A stretch of 64,000 nt of DNA from Rhizobium johnstonii 3841. Lineage in GTDB: Bacteria > Pseudomonadota > Alphaproteobacteria > Rhizobiales > Rhizobiaceae. The notes below the pieces were generated by a model, which searched no databases, was not told where the DNA came from, and saw nothing but the letters and a program-made list of their open reading frames with translations. Below, piece by piece: positions 37,301-44,722 of the stretch. The position numbers and the translations under genes were made by a program. Each line of letters opens with the position of its first letter. Positions within the stretch are counted from its first letter, which is position 1. The DNA lies in contig NC_008380.1 in assembly GCF_000009265.1 (NCBI RefSeq), forward strand, positions 997,501 through 1,061,500, written 5' to 3'.

Positions 37301-37699
37301 AAGATCGGCACCATCCAGAACAAGGCGGCCGAGGAGCATACACAGGAGCTCTACGTTCAGCAGACGATGGAAGCCCAGCAAGGCGAAAGCAATGACGGCG
37401 TCCGTCTGGCGCTCTATTTCAGCCGCAAGGCCTCGAGCATCACCTCGATCTATGGGATCCTCGGCGACAAGGCGCTTTATCAGGTCATCACCACGGCCTA
37501 CAGCCTGCCGTCGCAGATCTCGGGCATGGATGTCGCCAAACAGGCCGATCTCATCAACCGCTTCGTCAAGCTCGAGGATCTCCAGGATCCGAAGAAGGTC
37601 GACAAGCTGCTGCGCCGGTTCACCGCGATGTACGACGTCCAGAACGCCACCCAGCAGTCGCCGGCGCTGATGATCTTGACCAACGGCGGCACGCAGTAG
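34370..37699 (+). CDS. Giant modular DUF1217 protein
   Basis: A 1,109-residue protein made of about ten related modules. Each holds a (N/S)VDDLL-type motif followed some 55-60 residues later by FNFxxDG. The FNF motifs are at about residues 104, 213 (FSF), 330, 426, 519, 611, 705, 842 and 966; a tenth, decayed module spans about 1016-1090. Modules 1, 2, 8 and 9 look like canonical DUF1217 units (LESDLTDPNSYANKL, LTSDAYDPDGYVASL); modules 3-7 are compact, with a 92-96 residue pitch and an ILTD motif. The N-terminus MISASLAYTILSRDMTSSLN matches short DUF1217 proteins, which in rhizobia occur in flagellar gene clusters. There is no signal peptide. ATG 34370 is chosen over an open frame from 34304. 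A flagellar or motility role is inferred only. Confidence 0.85.
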   Translation: MISASLAYTILSRDMTSSLNKVASQATVKKDAQYYADHINKVENVDDFLGDYKLYSYAMKAYGLEDMTYAKAFMKKVLESDLTDPNSYANKLSDTRYREFAAAFNFNAPEKDVQTDAQEDDLIGLYKQSFVDADKAASAESTYYSNNIDSVQTVDDLVNNTRLRTYVLKTFNIDPTYASKDFLRQVLTSDLSDPTSVVNTQGGDKYKALAAQFSFNADGTVTGTAQTAAQKASVIESYTLNSQSVIIDNSVGSDVYYVGQTAADYNKAYYTAKIGTITNVDDLVADKRLTSYITTAYSMGADFTAAALRTVLTDPGYAQLMGFTNVYNAFNFKADGSASSTARVQTVDQANSLKNAATMTGNYYTTTSQSTGITNVDDLLADNVLARYIKDAYGLGTDFSNADLKNILTDSAYAAAQGHADLNADFNFQADGSINGSVIQTAAQRKSTTDKSAVNAAHFNSMIGNVTNVDDIMSDAVAVSYIRNSMQIADSVSDATLRTFLVDRTAASAQGYSDVHDLFNFKSDGSIATLYASQTATQSASTTSKADNAAVYYQSTIAGISNVDQLLADQKLNNFVRNAYGIPSTVSDVDLRAILTDQSGTGTYADVAAAFNFKADGTLEDGMAAQTATQISSTKFAATARTDDYSARMSTISNVDDLLADSAITNFLKSTYNLPFNISDADLKSILTDATAAAAAGHADLNADFNFAADGSLPVVSSVQTADQAQTTNDNYAARYDDERDEAIDEVASNYQKLMADSSSLLNFSDVNSVNDFLRSNSAADFSKSNDNLPDLFHVALQAFGLTDQEVSRSMMRKILTSDAYDPDGYVASLKDERITNLARAFNFGPDGKAASPFQALPDATMAKYATDYRSHITMLMKDGPVKDKAAKDATAEVDYFAKGMAKVKSLDDFLDDSRLTDLVLKANNLDPKDYDKATLKKIFTSDPDDKKSYLNATADARFQDIVAAFNFDKDGNLTRAKIGTIQNKAAEEHTQELYVQQTMEAQQGESNDGVRLALYFSRKASSITSIYGILGDKALYQVITTAYSLPSQISGMDVAKQADLINRFVKLEDLQDPKKVDKLLRRFTAMYDVQNATQQSPALMILTNGGTQ

Positions 37700-37717
37700 G
37701 CCTGATGGCGTGCAGCC

Positions 37718-39148
37718 TCACGGATCGAGGCTGACAACCTTTCCCGGGTTCATGATATCGGCTGGGTCGAAGGCGCGCTTGATGCGGCGCATCAGCTCGA
37801 TTTCGATTACCGGGCGGATCGCCGCCAGTTCGTCGCGCTTCAGCTGGCCGATGCCGTGCTCGGCCGAGATCGAGCCGCCATGCGCCAGCACCAGCCCATG
37901 CACGATGTGGTTCATCTCGCGCCAGCGAGCGATGAAGGCAGCCTTGTTGGCACCGAGCGGCTGGGAAATATTGTAGTGAATATTGCCGTCGCCCATATGG
38001 CCGAAGGCGCAGATGCGGGCGCCGGGCATGGCCGCCATGACAGCTTCTTCGGCCTCGGCCATGAAATGCGGGATCTTCGACACCGGCACCGACACATCGT
38101 GCTTGATTGACCCGCCTTCCGGCTTCTGCGCATCCGACATGCTTTCGCGCATGTGCCAGATCGCCTTCTGCTGCGCTACCGATGCAGCGATTGCGGCATC
38201 CAGCACCAGCCCAGCCTCGAAACCCTGCTCCAGCACGCCATTCATCATCCGTTCCGCCGTCTCGGCCGAATCCGACGTCGAAATGTCGATCAGCAGGTAC
38301 CAGGGATAGGCCGTTTCCAGCGGATCGCGCACGCCGTCGATGTGGCGCGTGGTGATTTCGACGCCGAAACGCGGCATCAGCTCGAAACCGGTCAGCGAGG
38401 CGCCGCAGAGGCTGGAGGCCAGGTTGAAGAGGGCAAGGGCATCGACCACCGAATTCAGGCCGGCGAATGCCACCTGATGACCGAGCGGCTGGGGAAAGAG
38501 CTTCAGCACCGCGCCGGTGATGATGCCGAGCGTGCCTTCGGCGCCGATGAAGAGGTCGCGCAGGTCGTAGCCGGTATTGTCCTTCTTCAGGCGGCGCAGG
38601 CCATCCCAGATCTCCCCGGTCGGCAGCACCACCTCGAGGCCGAGGCAGAGCTGGCGCATATTGCCATAGGCAAGCACCGCCGTGCCGCCGGCATTGGTGG
38701 AAAGGTTGCCGCCGATGCGGCACGAGCCCTCCGAGCCGAGCGAAAGCGGAAACAGCCGCCCATGCGCCTCGGCCGCCTTCTGCACGTCGGCCAGTATGGC
38801 GCCACCATCGGCCACCAGCACGTTCGCCACCGGATCGACATCGCGGATCTTGTTCATGCGCTCGAGCGACAGGATGACATCGGACTTGCCCTGACGCGGC
38901 GTCTGGCCGCCGACGAGCCCGGTATTGCCGGTCTGCGGCACGATCGCCGTTCCGGTCTCCGTCGCAAGCTTCATGATCGCGGAGACTTCCTCGACCGAAC
39001 CGGGTTTCAGGAGGAGAGGGGAGGAGCCGTGATAGAGCCCGCGGTTTTCGATCAGATGCGGCGCAAGATCGGACTCGCTGCGAAGCGCGTATTTTTCGCC
39101 GACGATCGCCACGAAGCGGTCGAGATCCTTGCTGGAAATGCTGCTCAT
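37718..39148 (-). CDS. FAD-linked D-2-hydroxyacid dehydrogenase (D2HGDH/GlcD-like)
   Basis: A 476-residue flavoenzyme of the VAO/GlcD family, oxidising a D-2-hydroxyacid such as 2-hydroxyglutarate, lactate or glycolate. The FAD-binding half has VPQTGNTGLVGGQTP, LSLGSEGSCRIGGNLSTNAG and GYDLRDLFIGAEGTLGIIT. The C-terminal half has the metal and substrate signature AFGHMGDGNIHYNIS, with SAEHGIGQLKR. The sequence lacks an iron-sulfur domain. It follows the Sua5/TsaC gene by 32 bases on the same strand, probably one operon, and is convergent with the DUF1217 gene (18-base gap). Confidence 0.92.
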   Translation of the reverse strand: MSSISSKDLDRFVAIVGEKYALRSESDLAPHLIENRGLYHGSSPLLLKPGSVEEVSAIMKLATETGTAIVPQTGNTGLVGGQTPRQGKSDVILSLERMNKIRDVDPVANVLVADGGAILADVQKAAEAHGRLFPLSLGSEGSCRIGGNLSTNAGGTAVLAYGNMRQLCLGLEVVLPTGEIWDGLRRLKKDNTGYDLRDLFIGAEGTLGIITGAVLKLFPQPLGHQVAFAGLNSVVDALALFNLASSLCGASLTGFELMPRFGVEITTRHIDGVRDPLETAYPWYLLIDISTSDSAETAERMMNGVLEQGFEAGLVLDAAIAASVAQQKAIWHMRESMSDAQKPEGGSIKHDVSVPVSKIPHFMAEAEEAVMAAMPGARICAFGHMGDGNIHYNISQPLGANKAAFIARWREMNHIVHGLVLAHGGSISAEHGIGQLKRDELAAIRPVIEIELMRRIKRAFDPADIMNPGKVVSLDP

Positions 39149-39180
39149 CGGGCTCGATTCTCCATCCTGTTCCCGGTCCT

Positions 39181-40155
39181 TCAGTCGCGGGGCGCGGCTG
39201 CCCGCTGCAGCCGGTCGTTGATCGCTTCGCCCAACCCTTCCTCGGGAATGGGCGAAAAGGCGATGCTCCGGGCGCCGCTGGCATCGGCCCGCTTCATGTA
39301 GTCGAAAAGATTGGCCGCGGCCTCTGCAAGGTCGCCGTGCGGGCTGAGATCAAGCACGATCCGCGCACTGTCCGCGCCGGAGACCGCAGCGCTGCCGAAG
39401 GCGATAAGCGCTTCGCCGGGTTCGACTGCCGTTGCATTGAGCCGCACGGAAGCACCCGGCGCGTAATGCGAGGCGAGCATGCCCGGCGCTTCGATGGCCG
39501 CCGATGCTGCCTTCGCCCGCAGCAGCGGTTGGCCGGCGATGCGCTCGATCTCGCGCGCCGCCAGTCCACCCGGCCGAAGCAGCCGCAGTCGGCCGCCCTC
39601 TGCCTTGACGATCGTCGATTCGACGCCGACAGCGCTCGGGCCTGCATCGAGAATCAACGGGATTTTCGCTCCGAGATCGGCTTCGACATGGGCGGCACTC
39701 GTGGCGCTGACCCCGCCCGACGTATTGGCGCTGGGGGCCGCGAGCGGCCGTCCGAAGGCGCCGATCAAAGCGCCTGCAAACCCCTTCGGCACGCGGATGC
39801 CGACGCTGTCGAGCCCGGCAGTCGCCAGCGAATGGATCGGGCTTTCCCGCTTCAGCGGCAGCACGAGGGTGAGCGGACCGGGCCAGAAGGCTTTGGCGAG
39901 CGCCCGCGATAGCGGGTCGAACTCGGCATGTTCCTCGGCCATCGCGAGGTCGGCCATATGGCAGATCAGCGGGTTGAAGCGCGGCCGTCCCTTTGTCTCG
40001 TAGATGCGGGCGATGGCTAAAGGATTGGTGGCGTCGGCGGCCAGGCCGTAGACCGTCTCCGTCGGGATGGCGATGGCAAAGCCGTTGGCAAGAGCGGCTG
40101 AGGCCGCCTCGAGCGCTGCCTGCCTGTCCGCCGTGATGTCGATTATGCGTGCCAT
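39181..40155 (-). CDS. L-threonylcarbamoyladenylate synthase (Sua5/TsaC type)
   Basis: This enzyme makes the activated intermediate for the universal t6A37 modification of tRNAs that read ANN codons. The 324-residue, long Sua5-type protein has the YrdC core (AIPTETVYGLAADATNPLAIARIYETKGRP, then NPLICHMADL) and a C-terminal Sua5 domain. SANTSGGVSATSAAHVEADLG and AGPSAVGVESTIV are further core motifs. It is the first gene of a probable pair with the hydroxyacid dehydrogenase. Confidence 0.93.
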   Translation of the reverse strand: MARIIDITADRQAALEAASAALANGFAIAIPTETVYGLAADATNPLAIARIYETKGRPRFNPLICHMADLAMAEEHAEFDPLSRALAKAFWPGPLTLVLPLKRESPIHSLATAGLDSVGIRVPKGFAGALIGAFGRPLAAPSANTSGGVSATSAAHVEADLGAKIPLILDAGPSAVGVESTIVKAEGGRLRLLRPGGLAAREIERIAGQPLLRAKAASAAIEAPGMLASHYAPGASVRLNATAVEPGEALIAFGSAAVSGADSARIVLDLSPHGDLAEAAANLFDYMKRADASGARSIAFSPIPEEGLGEAINDRLQRAAAPRD

Positions 40156-40218
40156 GTCCTGCCCGTGTTAGTCTTGGCAGTCATTAGGCTTTCCGCCGCC
40201 CGCGATCAATCGCGTTGT

Positions 40219-40267
40219 ATGCTTGTCGCCCAAAAGTGTGCAGCGGTTTTGGGACAACGACATGCAT
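40219..40267. repeat. Short palindromic element
   Basis: ATGCTTGTCGCCCAAAA and TTTTGGGACAACGACATGCAT surround GTGTGCAGCGG. It is the same family as the elements at 42567 (outer arms) and 7581 (core). It lies between the Sua5/TsaC gene and the next minus-strand gene. Confidence 0.75.
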
Positions 40268-40295
40268 CAAGCAAGGACCTGAAGCGCGTCGCGCT

Positions 40296-40904
40296 TTAGA
40301 GTTGGCGGATGATTTCGCGCAGCTGTTCGTTGCGGGCGCCGAGCAGCAGGATATTGCGGATCGCCGCCTGCGGATCGTGGGTGCGGAAGAGCAGGCCGTT
40401 GCCGCGCACGGAGCGGTCGATGGTCATCTTTTCCGCGGAGTCCTCGCCCGGTTTGATCGCGACGGCGAAATACATGCGGGAATAACCGACATCGATGCGC
40501 TCGAAGAAATTGTCGTTATCGCCGATGTCGGAATAGAAATTGGCGATGTAGAAGGCCCAGCTTACCTCTTCGTAATGGGCGAATTTCGTCCGCGCGGCGG
40601 TGACGTGGCAATAGCCGAGATGCGGGCTGTCCTCCAGCGTCCGGTGGAAGATCATCTTCGGAAACTGGATCGAGTGGTGAAAGCCGTTGATGTGCTGATG
40701 CGTCTTCTCGCCGGCCACCTGCAGCTTGCGTCCGGTCTTCGCGGCGACCTCGTCATGGGTGAAATACCGCTTTTCCTCGGCCAGCCAATGCCGCCGCTCG
40801 CGGGGGATGCGGCCGGTGCGGAGGAATTCGGAATGGGCGGCAATCAGCTGCGGCTCTTGCGATCTGCTCGCATCTTTCGCGTCGAAATAACGGAGTCTGG
40901 CCAT
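40296..40904 (-). CDS. Conserved rhizobial protein of unknown function
   Basis: A 202-residue soluble protein that I do not recognise with certainty (it may be a DUF6656-type protein). It contains several histidines and aromatic residues in close array: GEKTHQHINGFHHSIQFPK, HRTLEDSPHLGYCHVTAAR and HYEEVSWAFYIANFYSDIGD. The histidine pattern could mean metal binding. The C-terminal RTHDPQAAIRNILLLGARNEQ is helical. The start MARLRYFDAKDA at 40904 is well placed. Confidence 0.7.
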   Translation of the reverse strand: MARLRYFDAKDASRSQEPQLIAAHSEFLRTGRIPRERRHWLAEEKRYFTHDEVAAKTGRKLQVAGEKTHQHINGFHHSIQFPKMIFHRTLEDSPHLGYCHVTAARTKFAHYEEVSWAFYIANFYSDIGDNDNFFERIDVGYSRMYFAVAIKPGEDSAEKMTIDRSVRGNGLLFRTHDPQAAIRNILLLGARNEQLREIIRQL

Positions 40905-41015
40905 GGTTCGCGTTCTTCGGTCGGTCGGTGATCATCAGGAGGATAGGACCGTATGCTTAAGGCGATGTTAAAAAATGACCCCACAGCCGGCCGGCTGAAG
41001 GGCAAATGCCGGCAG

Positions 41016-41189
41016 ATGTCGCAAACGCGACTGACATCGATATCAGGCAGCCGACCTCTTTGCGGAGCGGGTCTTTACGCCATGTCGCAATTGAGGATAA
41101 TTGCCCGGAGAGTCGGGCGATGTCATCGACCGGGATCGGCAGCTTGCGGCTTGCCGCATCCTGTCGTCAATTTCGAAGCCGATGTCGCA
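41016..41189. promoter_or_regulatory. Recurrent ATGTCGCA boxes upstream of the Rieske oxygenase
   Basis: ATGTCGCA occurs at 41016-41023, 41082-41089 and 41182-41189. The first is part of GTCGCAAACGCGAC, an exact 5-bp inverted repeat. A small CCCG..CGGG hairpin lies at 41104-41118. These are candidate regulator sites for the oxygenase gene. The 412-base gap 40905-41316 otherwise shows no gene. Confidence 0.4.
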
Positions 41190-41316
41190 TTACAACCACG
41201 CGGCAGGCAGGCTCGGTGATTAAATGACGCCATGAACACTTCTCCCGAAGGAGAAGGAAGCGGGCGCGCTTCCGCCGGCCTTCTTGCCGGAAGGCGGCAG
41301 CCGGGTGCACGAGGAC

Positions 41317-42567
41317 ATGAAGATGGATATTCGCAGCAACGTTTTGCGTCAGCTCAAGAGCCGCCGTGAGGGCTTCAGCCTCGAACAGCCGTTCTATATC
41401 GACGAGGATTATTTCCAGCTCGACATGGAGATGATCTATTATCGCGACTGGCTGTTCATCGGCCATGATTGCGAGCTGCCGAAGCCGGGCGCCTATTTCA
41501 CCGTTCAGATCGGCAGCTATCCCGTCGTCATCGTCCGCGGCCGTGACAATGTCATCCGCGCCTTCCACAACAGCTGTCGCCATCGCGGCTCGCGCGTCTG
41601 CACCAAGGAGCACGGCTCTTCCGTGCGTCTCGTCTGTCCCTATCATCAGTGGACCTATGATCTCGAAGGCAAGCTCGCCTTCGCCCGCCACATGGGCGAT
41701 GATTTCGACAAATCAGGTTTCAACCTGAAGCCTGTCCACTGCGAAACCGTCGCAGGCTTTGTCTTCATTTGCCTTGCCAACACCGCCCCGGATTTCCAGA
41801 CGGTGCGCGACAAGATCGAACCCTATGTCGCGCCGCACCGGATCAGCGAGAGCAAGGTCGCCTTCCAGAGCACGATCATCGAGAAGGGCAACTGGAAGCT
41901 TGTCTGGGAAAACAACCGCGAGTGCTATCACTGCGCCGCCAATCACCCCGAACTCTGCCGCACCTATCCCGAAGCGCCGAGCGTGACCGGCACGGATGGC
42001 GGCGCCGACGATCCCGAGATCGCCGGCCATTGGGCGCGCTGCGAAGCCGCCGGGCTGCCGAGCAAGTTCCAGATTTCGCCGGACGGTCAGTTCCGCACCG
42101 CCCGCATGCCGCTGATCGAGGATGCCGAAAGCTACACAATGTCGGGCAAGCGCGCCGTCAAGCGTCCGCTCTCCGACGATATCTCGATCGGCCATATCGG
42201 CACCATGCTGCTCTTCCACTACCCGACGACGTGGAACCACCTGCTCGGCGACCATGCCATCTCCTTCCGCGTCCTGCCGCTCAGCGCCAACGAGACTGCG
42301 GTGACGACCAAGTGGCTCGTCCACAAGGACGCCGTCGAGGGCGTGGATTACGATCTCGAGGAACTGACCCATGTCTGGACCGAAACCAACGATCAGGATC
42401 GCCGCATCGTCGAGGAAAACGCCTTCGGCATTCACTCGCCCGCCTATGAGCCCGGCCCCTATTCCGCGTTGCACGAGGGCGGCGTCATGCAGTTCCTCGA
42501 ATGGTATTCGAACTTCATGGTGAACCGCCTGCAGGGCGACCAGGCGAAAATTTCCGCCGTGGCCTGA
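41317..42567 (+). CDS. Rieske aromatic-ring-hydroxylating-type oxygenase, alpha subunit
   Basis: A 416-residue terminal oxygenase. The Rieske [2Fe-2S] ligands are visible as CRHRGSRVCTKE and CPYHQWTYDLEG (CxH and CxxH). The mononuclear iron site begins ENNRECYHCAANHPEL. The overall layout is like GbcA of glycine betaine demethylation and related quaternary-amine oxygenases more than dioxygenases of benzene rings. No ferredoxin or reductase gene lies beside it, so its electron donor must be encoded elsewhere. ATG 41317 or 41323 is likely (GAGG just upstream); a TTG at 41284 extends the frame. Confidence 0.87.
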   Translation: MKMDIRSNVLRQLKSRREGFSLEQPFYIDEDYFQLDMEMIYYRDWLFIGHDCELPKPGAYFTVQIGSYPVVIVRGRDNVIRAFHNSCRHRGSRVCTKEHGSSVRLVCPYHQWTYDLEGKLAFARHMGDDFDKSGFNLKPVHCETVAGFVFICLANTAPDFQTVRDKIEPYVAPHRISESKVAFQSTIIEKGNWKLVWENNRECYHCAANHPELCRTYPEAPSVTGTDGGADDPEIAGHWARCEAAGLPSKFQISPDGQFRTARMPLIEDAESYTMSGKRAVKRPLSDDISIGHIGTMLLFHYPTTWNHLLGDHAISFRVLPLSANETAVTTKWLVHKDAVEGVDYDLEELTHVWTETNDQDRRIVEENAFGIHSPAYEPGPYSALHEGGVMQFLEWYSNFMVNRLQGDQAKISAVA

Positions 42568-42614
42568 TGCATGTCGCCCGGAACTGTTAGCGGTTCCGGG
42601 ATAACGACATGCAT
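42567..42614. repeat. Short palindromic element
   Basis: ATGCATGTCGCCCGGAAC and GTTCCGGGATAACGACATGCAT surround TGTTAGCG. It overlaps the last base of the oxygenase stop codon. Compared with the element at 40219, the stem bases AAAA/TTTT are replaced by GGAAC/GTTCC with pairing kept. Confidence 0.78.
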
Positions 42615-42793
42615 GAACAAAGGACTGAAGTGCGTTCCGGGCGACATCATCGAGGACGGCCTCCCGGTTAATGCCCGGTTCAGATCGATTTCTTTAAACA
42701 TACGAAAGCAGCCGGCCTCGGCCGCTTTCGGAACCATTCCGGCACGAAAGCGTTGCTAAGCCGGCGGTTATCGCTGTTGAATGGGAGAGAAGA

Positions 42794-43273
42794 ATGTTCG
42801 GTTTGAGTAACAAGATCGCGACTGCAGTTCTGGCTGCGGCCGTCGTTCTGACAGGCTTCGTGCCGTCGCAGGCAATCCAGATGCCGACCGCCCCGCAGGT
42901 GGAAAAATCCTCCGCTGTCGAGAACGTCCAATACCGCCGCTACTATCGCCCCGGTTACCGTCCGGGCTACCGGCCTGGCTATCGTCCCGGCGCCTACTAC
43001 CGGCCCGGCTATTACGGTGGCTATCGCGGATATTCCTATTACCGCCCGGGATACCGCCGTTATAACGGCTACTGGTATCCGCTCGCCGCCTTCGGCGCCG
43101 GTGCGGTCATCGGCGGCGCCATTGTCGCGCAGCCGCGTTATGTCGAGCCTGCGCCCCGCATGGGTTCGAGCCACGTCGCCTGGTGCGCCAACCGCTACCG
43201 GTCCTATCGCGCTTACGACAACACGTTCCAACCCTATAACGGCCCGCGCCAGCAGTGCTATTCGCCGTATTGA
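42794..43273 (+). CDS. BA14K family exported protein
   Basis: A 159-residue protein with a signal peptide ([20 protein letters not shown]), a region of tandem tyrosine-proline-glycine repeats (YRPG repeated from about residue 50 to 78), a short hydrophobic helix ([16 protein letters not shown]) and the C-terminal BA14K signature [16 protein letters not shown] ending in QQCYSPY. BA14K was first described as a Brucella immunoreactive protein; related proteins are common in Rhizobiales. The YRPG repeats suggest an extended, surface-exposed segment. GGGAGAGAAG precedes the ATG. Confidence 0.92.
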   Translation: MFGLSNKIATAVLAAAVVLTGFVPSQAIQMPTAPQVEKSSAVENVQYRRYYRPGYRPGYRPGYRPGAYYRPGYYGGYRGYSYYRPGYRRYNGYWYPLAAFGAGAVIGGAIVAQPRYVEPAPRMGSSHVAWCANRYRSYRAYDNTFQPYNGPRQQCYSPY

Positions 43274-43310
43274 GGCTAGGCTGGAAGCGCGCTGCTCTCG
43301 ATAAACGTCT

Positions 43311-43448
43311 GCCCCTCACCCTAACCCTCTCCCCGTAAACGGGGCGAGGGGACGTGCCTTGCGAGACGTCGGCGAGGAACGGAGAGGTTGCGGCTATCCC
43401 CCTTCGCCCCGCCTGCGGGGAGAAGGTGCCGGCAGGCGGATGAGGGGC
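43311..43448. repeat. 138-bp intergenic mosaic element, copy A
   Basis: It begins GCCCCTCACCCTAACCCTCT and ends CGGATGAGGGGC. Internal hairpins are CCCCGTAAACGGGG and CGCCCCGCCTGCGGGGAGAAG. It has the same length and nearly the same sequence as copy B at 54200-54337. Both copies lie between convergent genes, here BA14K and the CorA-type gene. Confidence 0.85.
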
Positions 43449-43517
43449 GGGGGAGTTCGCTACCCGTCGGATCGAGCCTAGGCCGCACCCTCGGCAGTCA
43501 CGCCCGCACCATCACCC

Positions 43518-44513
43518 TCAAAGAATATCCACCCGTCTCAGCAGCCACCAGGCAAAGGCAATGGAGGCGACGATGAGGACGACGGCGTATTCCGTGCCGT
43601 AGTCGCCGACGGCGAAGGGCAGGTTTGCCGTGTTCATGCCGAAAAAGCCGGTCACCAGCGTCGGCGGCAGCAGGAAGGCCGTCATGATCGACAACAGGTA
43701 TAGGTGGCGGTTGGTTTCGGAGGATTGTTTCGAATCGATTTCTTCGTGCAGCAGGCGTGCCCGATCCTGCAGTGCATAGATATCGTGGTCGACCGTTTCC
43801 AGCCGGCTCGTCAGCCGCCGCGCCACGTCGTCGAAGCCGAAGGGCATCTCGTCGTCGTCGGCCGCCGCCGCCCGGCGCATCAGCGCCAGCACCGTGCGCA
43901 GATGCCGATGCAGCCTGACCACGGTGCGCCGCACCGGCGCCAGGCGTCGGCGTTCATCGCGCTGCGCGCTGTCGTAGACGATATCTTCGATCTGGTTCAG
44001 TTCTTCGGTGAGTTCGATGACGATCGCGATCAGCGTGCGCTGGAATTCGATCACCAGCAGTTCGAAGAGATCGACCGGCCGGGAAAATTTGCCCGGATTC
44101 TTATCGATCAGCGCCCGCGCCCGCTCGACGCTGCGCAGCGGCTGCAGCCTTGTGGTGATGAGGAAGCGGTCGGACATGGCGAAATGCAGCCAGCCGAGAT
44201 TGTTGGTATCCTCGGCGAAATCGCGCTGACAGTCGACGAGCGTGCCATAGAGCATCTGCTCGTCGACGGTGATGGCCGCATGCGTGTCGCGCGTCGTCAG
44301 CGCCGATTTCGCGTCCTCCGTCAGCCCGTCCAGCGTATCGAGCAAGGCCGGCACGCGGGCGTCGACAAGGTTGAGGTGCAGCCAGTAGAAACAGTTGTCT
44401 GCGGTCAGTTCCGCCACCGTCGCACTGTTGTTCAGCCGCACCGCCGTCTTTTCACCCGGCGAGAAGCGATAGGCCCAGACGAAACCGGGTATGTTGACGG
44501 GCAATGTGTCCAT
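43518..44513 (-). CDS. CorA/ZntB-family divalent cation transporter
   Basis: A 331-residue protein with a large soluble N-terminal domain and two C-terminal membrane helices joined by the GMN selectivity loop (TGFFGMNTANLPF). The family exports or imports Mg2+, Zn2+ or Ni2+; the zinc-exporter-like branch (ZntB) is likely because of the N-terminal GFVWAYRF and the short length. The frame extends upstream to 44594, but ATG 44513 fits the family. It is convergent with BA14K and divergent from the acyl-CoA dehydrogenase gene. Confidence 0.88.
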   Translation of the reverse strand: MDTLPVNIPGFVWAYRFSPGEKTAVRLNNSATVAELTADNCFYWLHLNLVDARVPALLDTLDGLTEDAKSALTTRDTHAAITVDEQMLYGTLVDCQRDFAEDTNNLGWLHFAMSDRFLITTRLQPLRSVERARALIDKNPGKFSRPVDLFELLVIEFQRTLIAIVIELTEELNQIEDIVYDSAQRDERRRLAPVRRTVVRLHRHLRTVLALMRRAAAADDDEMPFGFDDVARRLTSRLETVDHDIYALQDRARLLHEEIDSKQSSETNRHLYLLSIMTAFLLPPTLVTGFFGMNTANLPFAVGDYGTEYAVVLIVASIAFAWWLLRRVDIL

Positions 44514-44722
44514 TGTTCGCCGATCCTTTGCGAAGGCGATGTCTTCCCTTAGAGGTTGTTCATGACGTCCATTTGGCCGACGGTGCAAGAGCAAAGCGAC
44601 ATCTCGGCCAAACTATCGCATGACCACCGAAGAAATCGAAATTGACGTTTACGTAAAAATCAATTAGCCCTTGCCGCGGAGGTGCTTTGCCGCGCGCGAG
44701 GCCGGTCTGCGGAGGAAAAACC

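Noticed and set aside
40905..41316. Small open frames between the unknown gene at 40296 and the Rieske oxygenase
   Set aside because: They lack ribosome binding sites and consistent codon use; the region reads as regulatory DNA.
42794..43273. BA14K YRPG repeats as a collagen- or adhesin-like novelty
   Set aside because: Y/P/G-rich linkers are common in this family, and the C-terminal signature identifies the protein.
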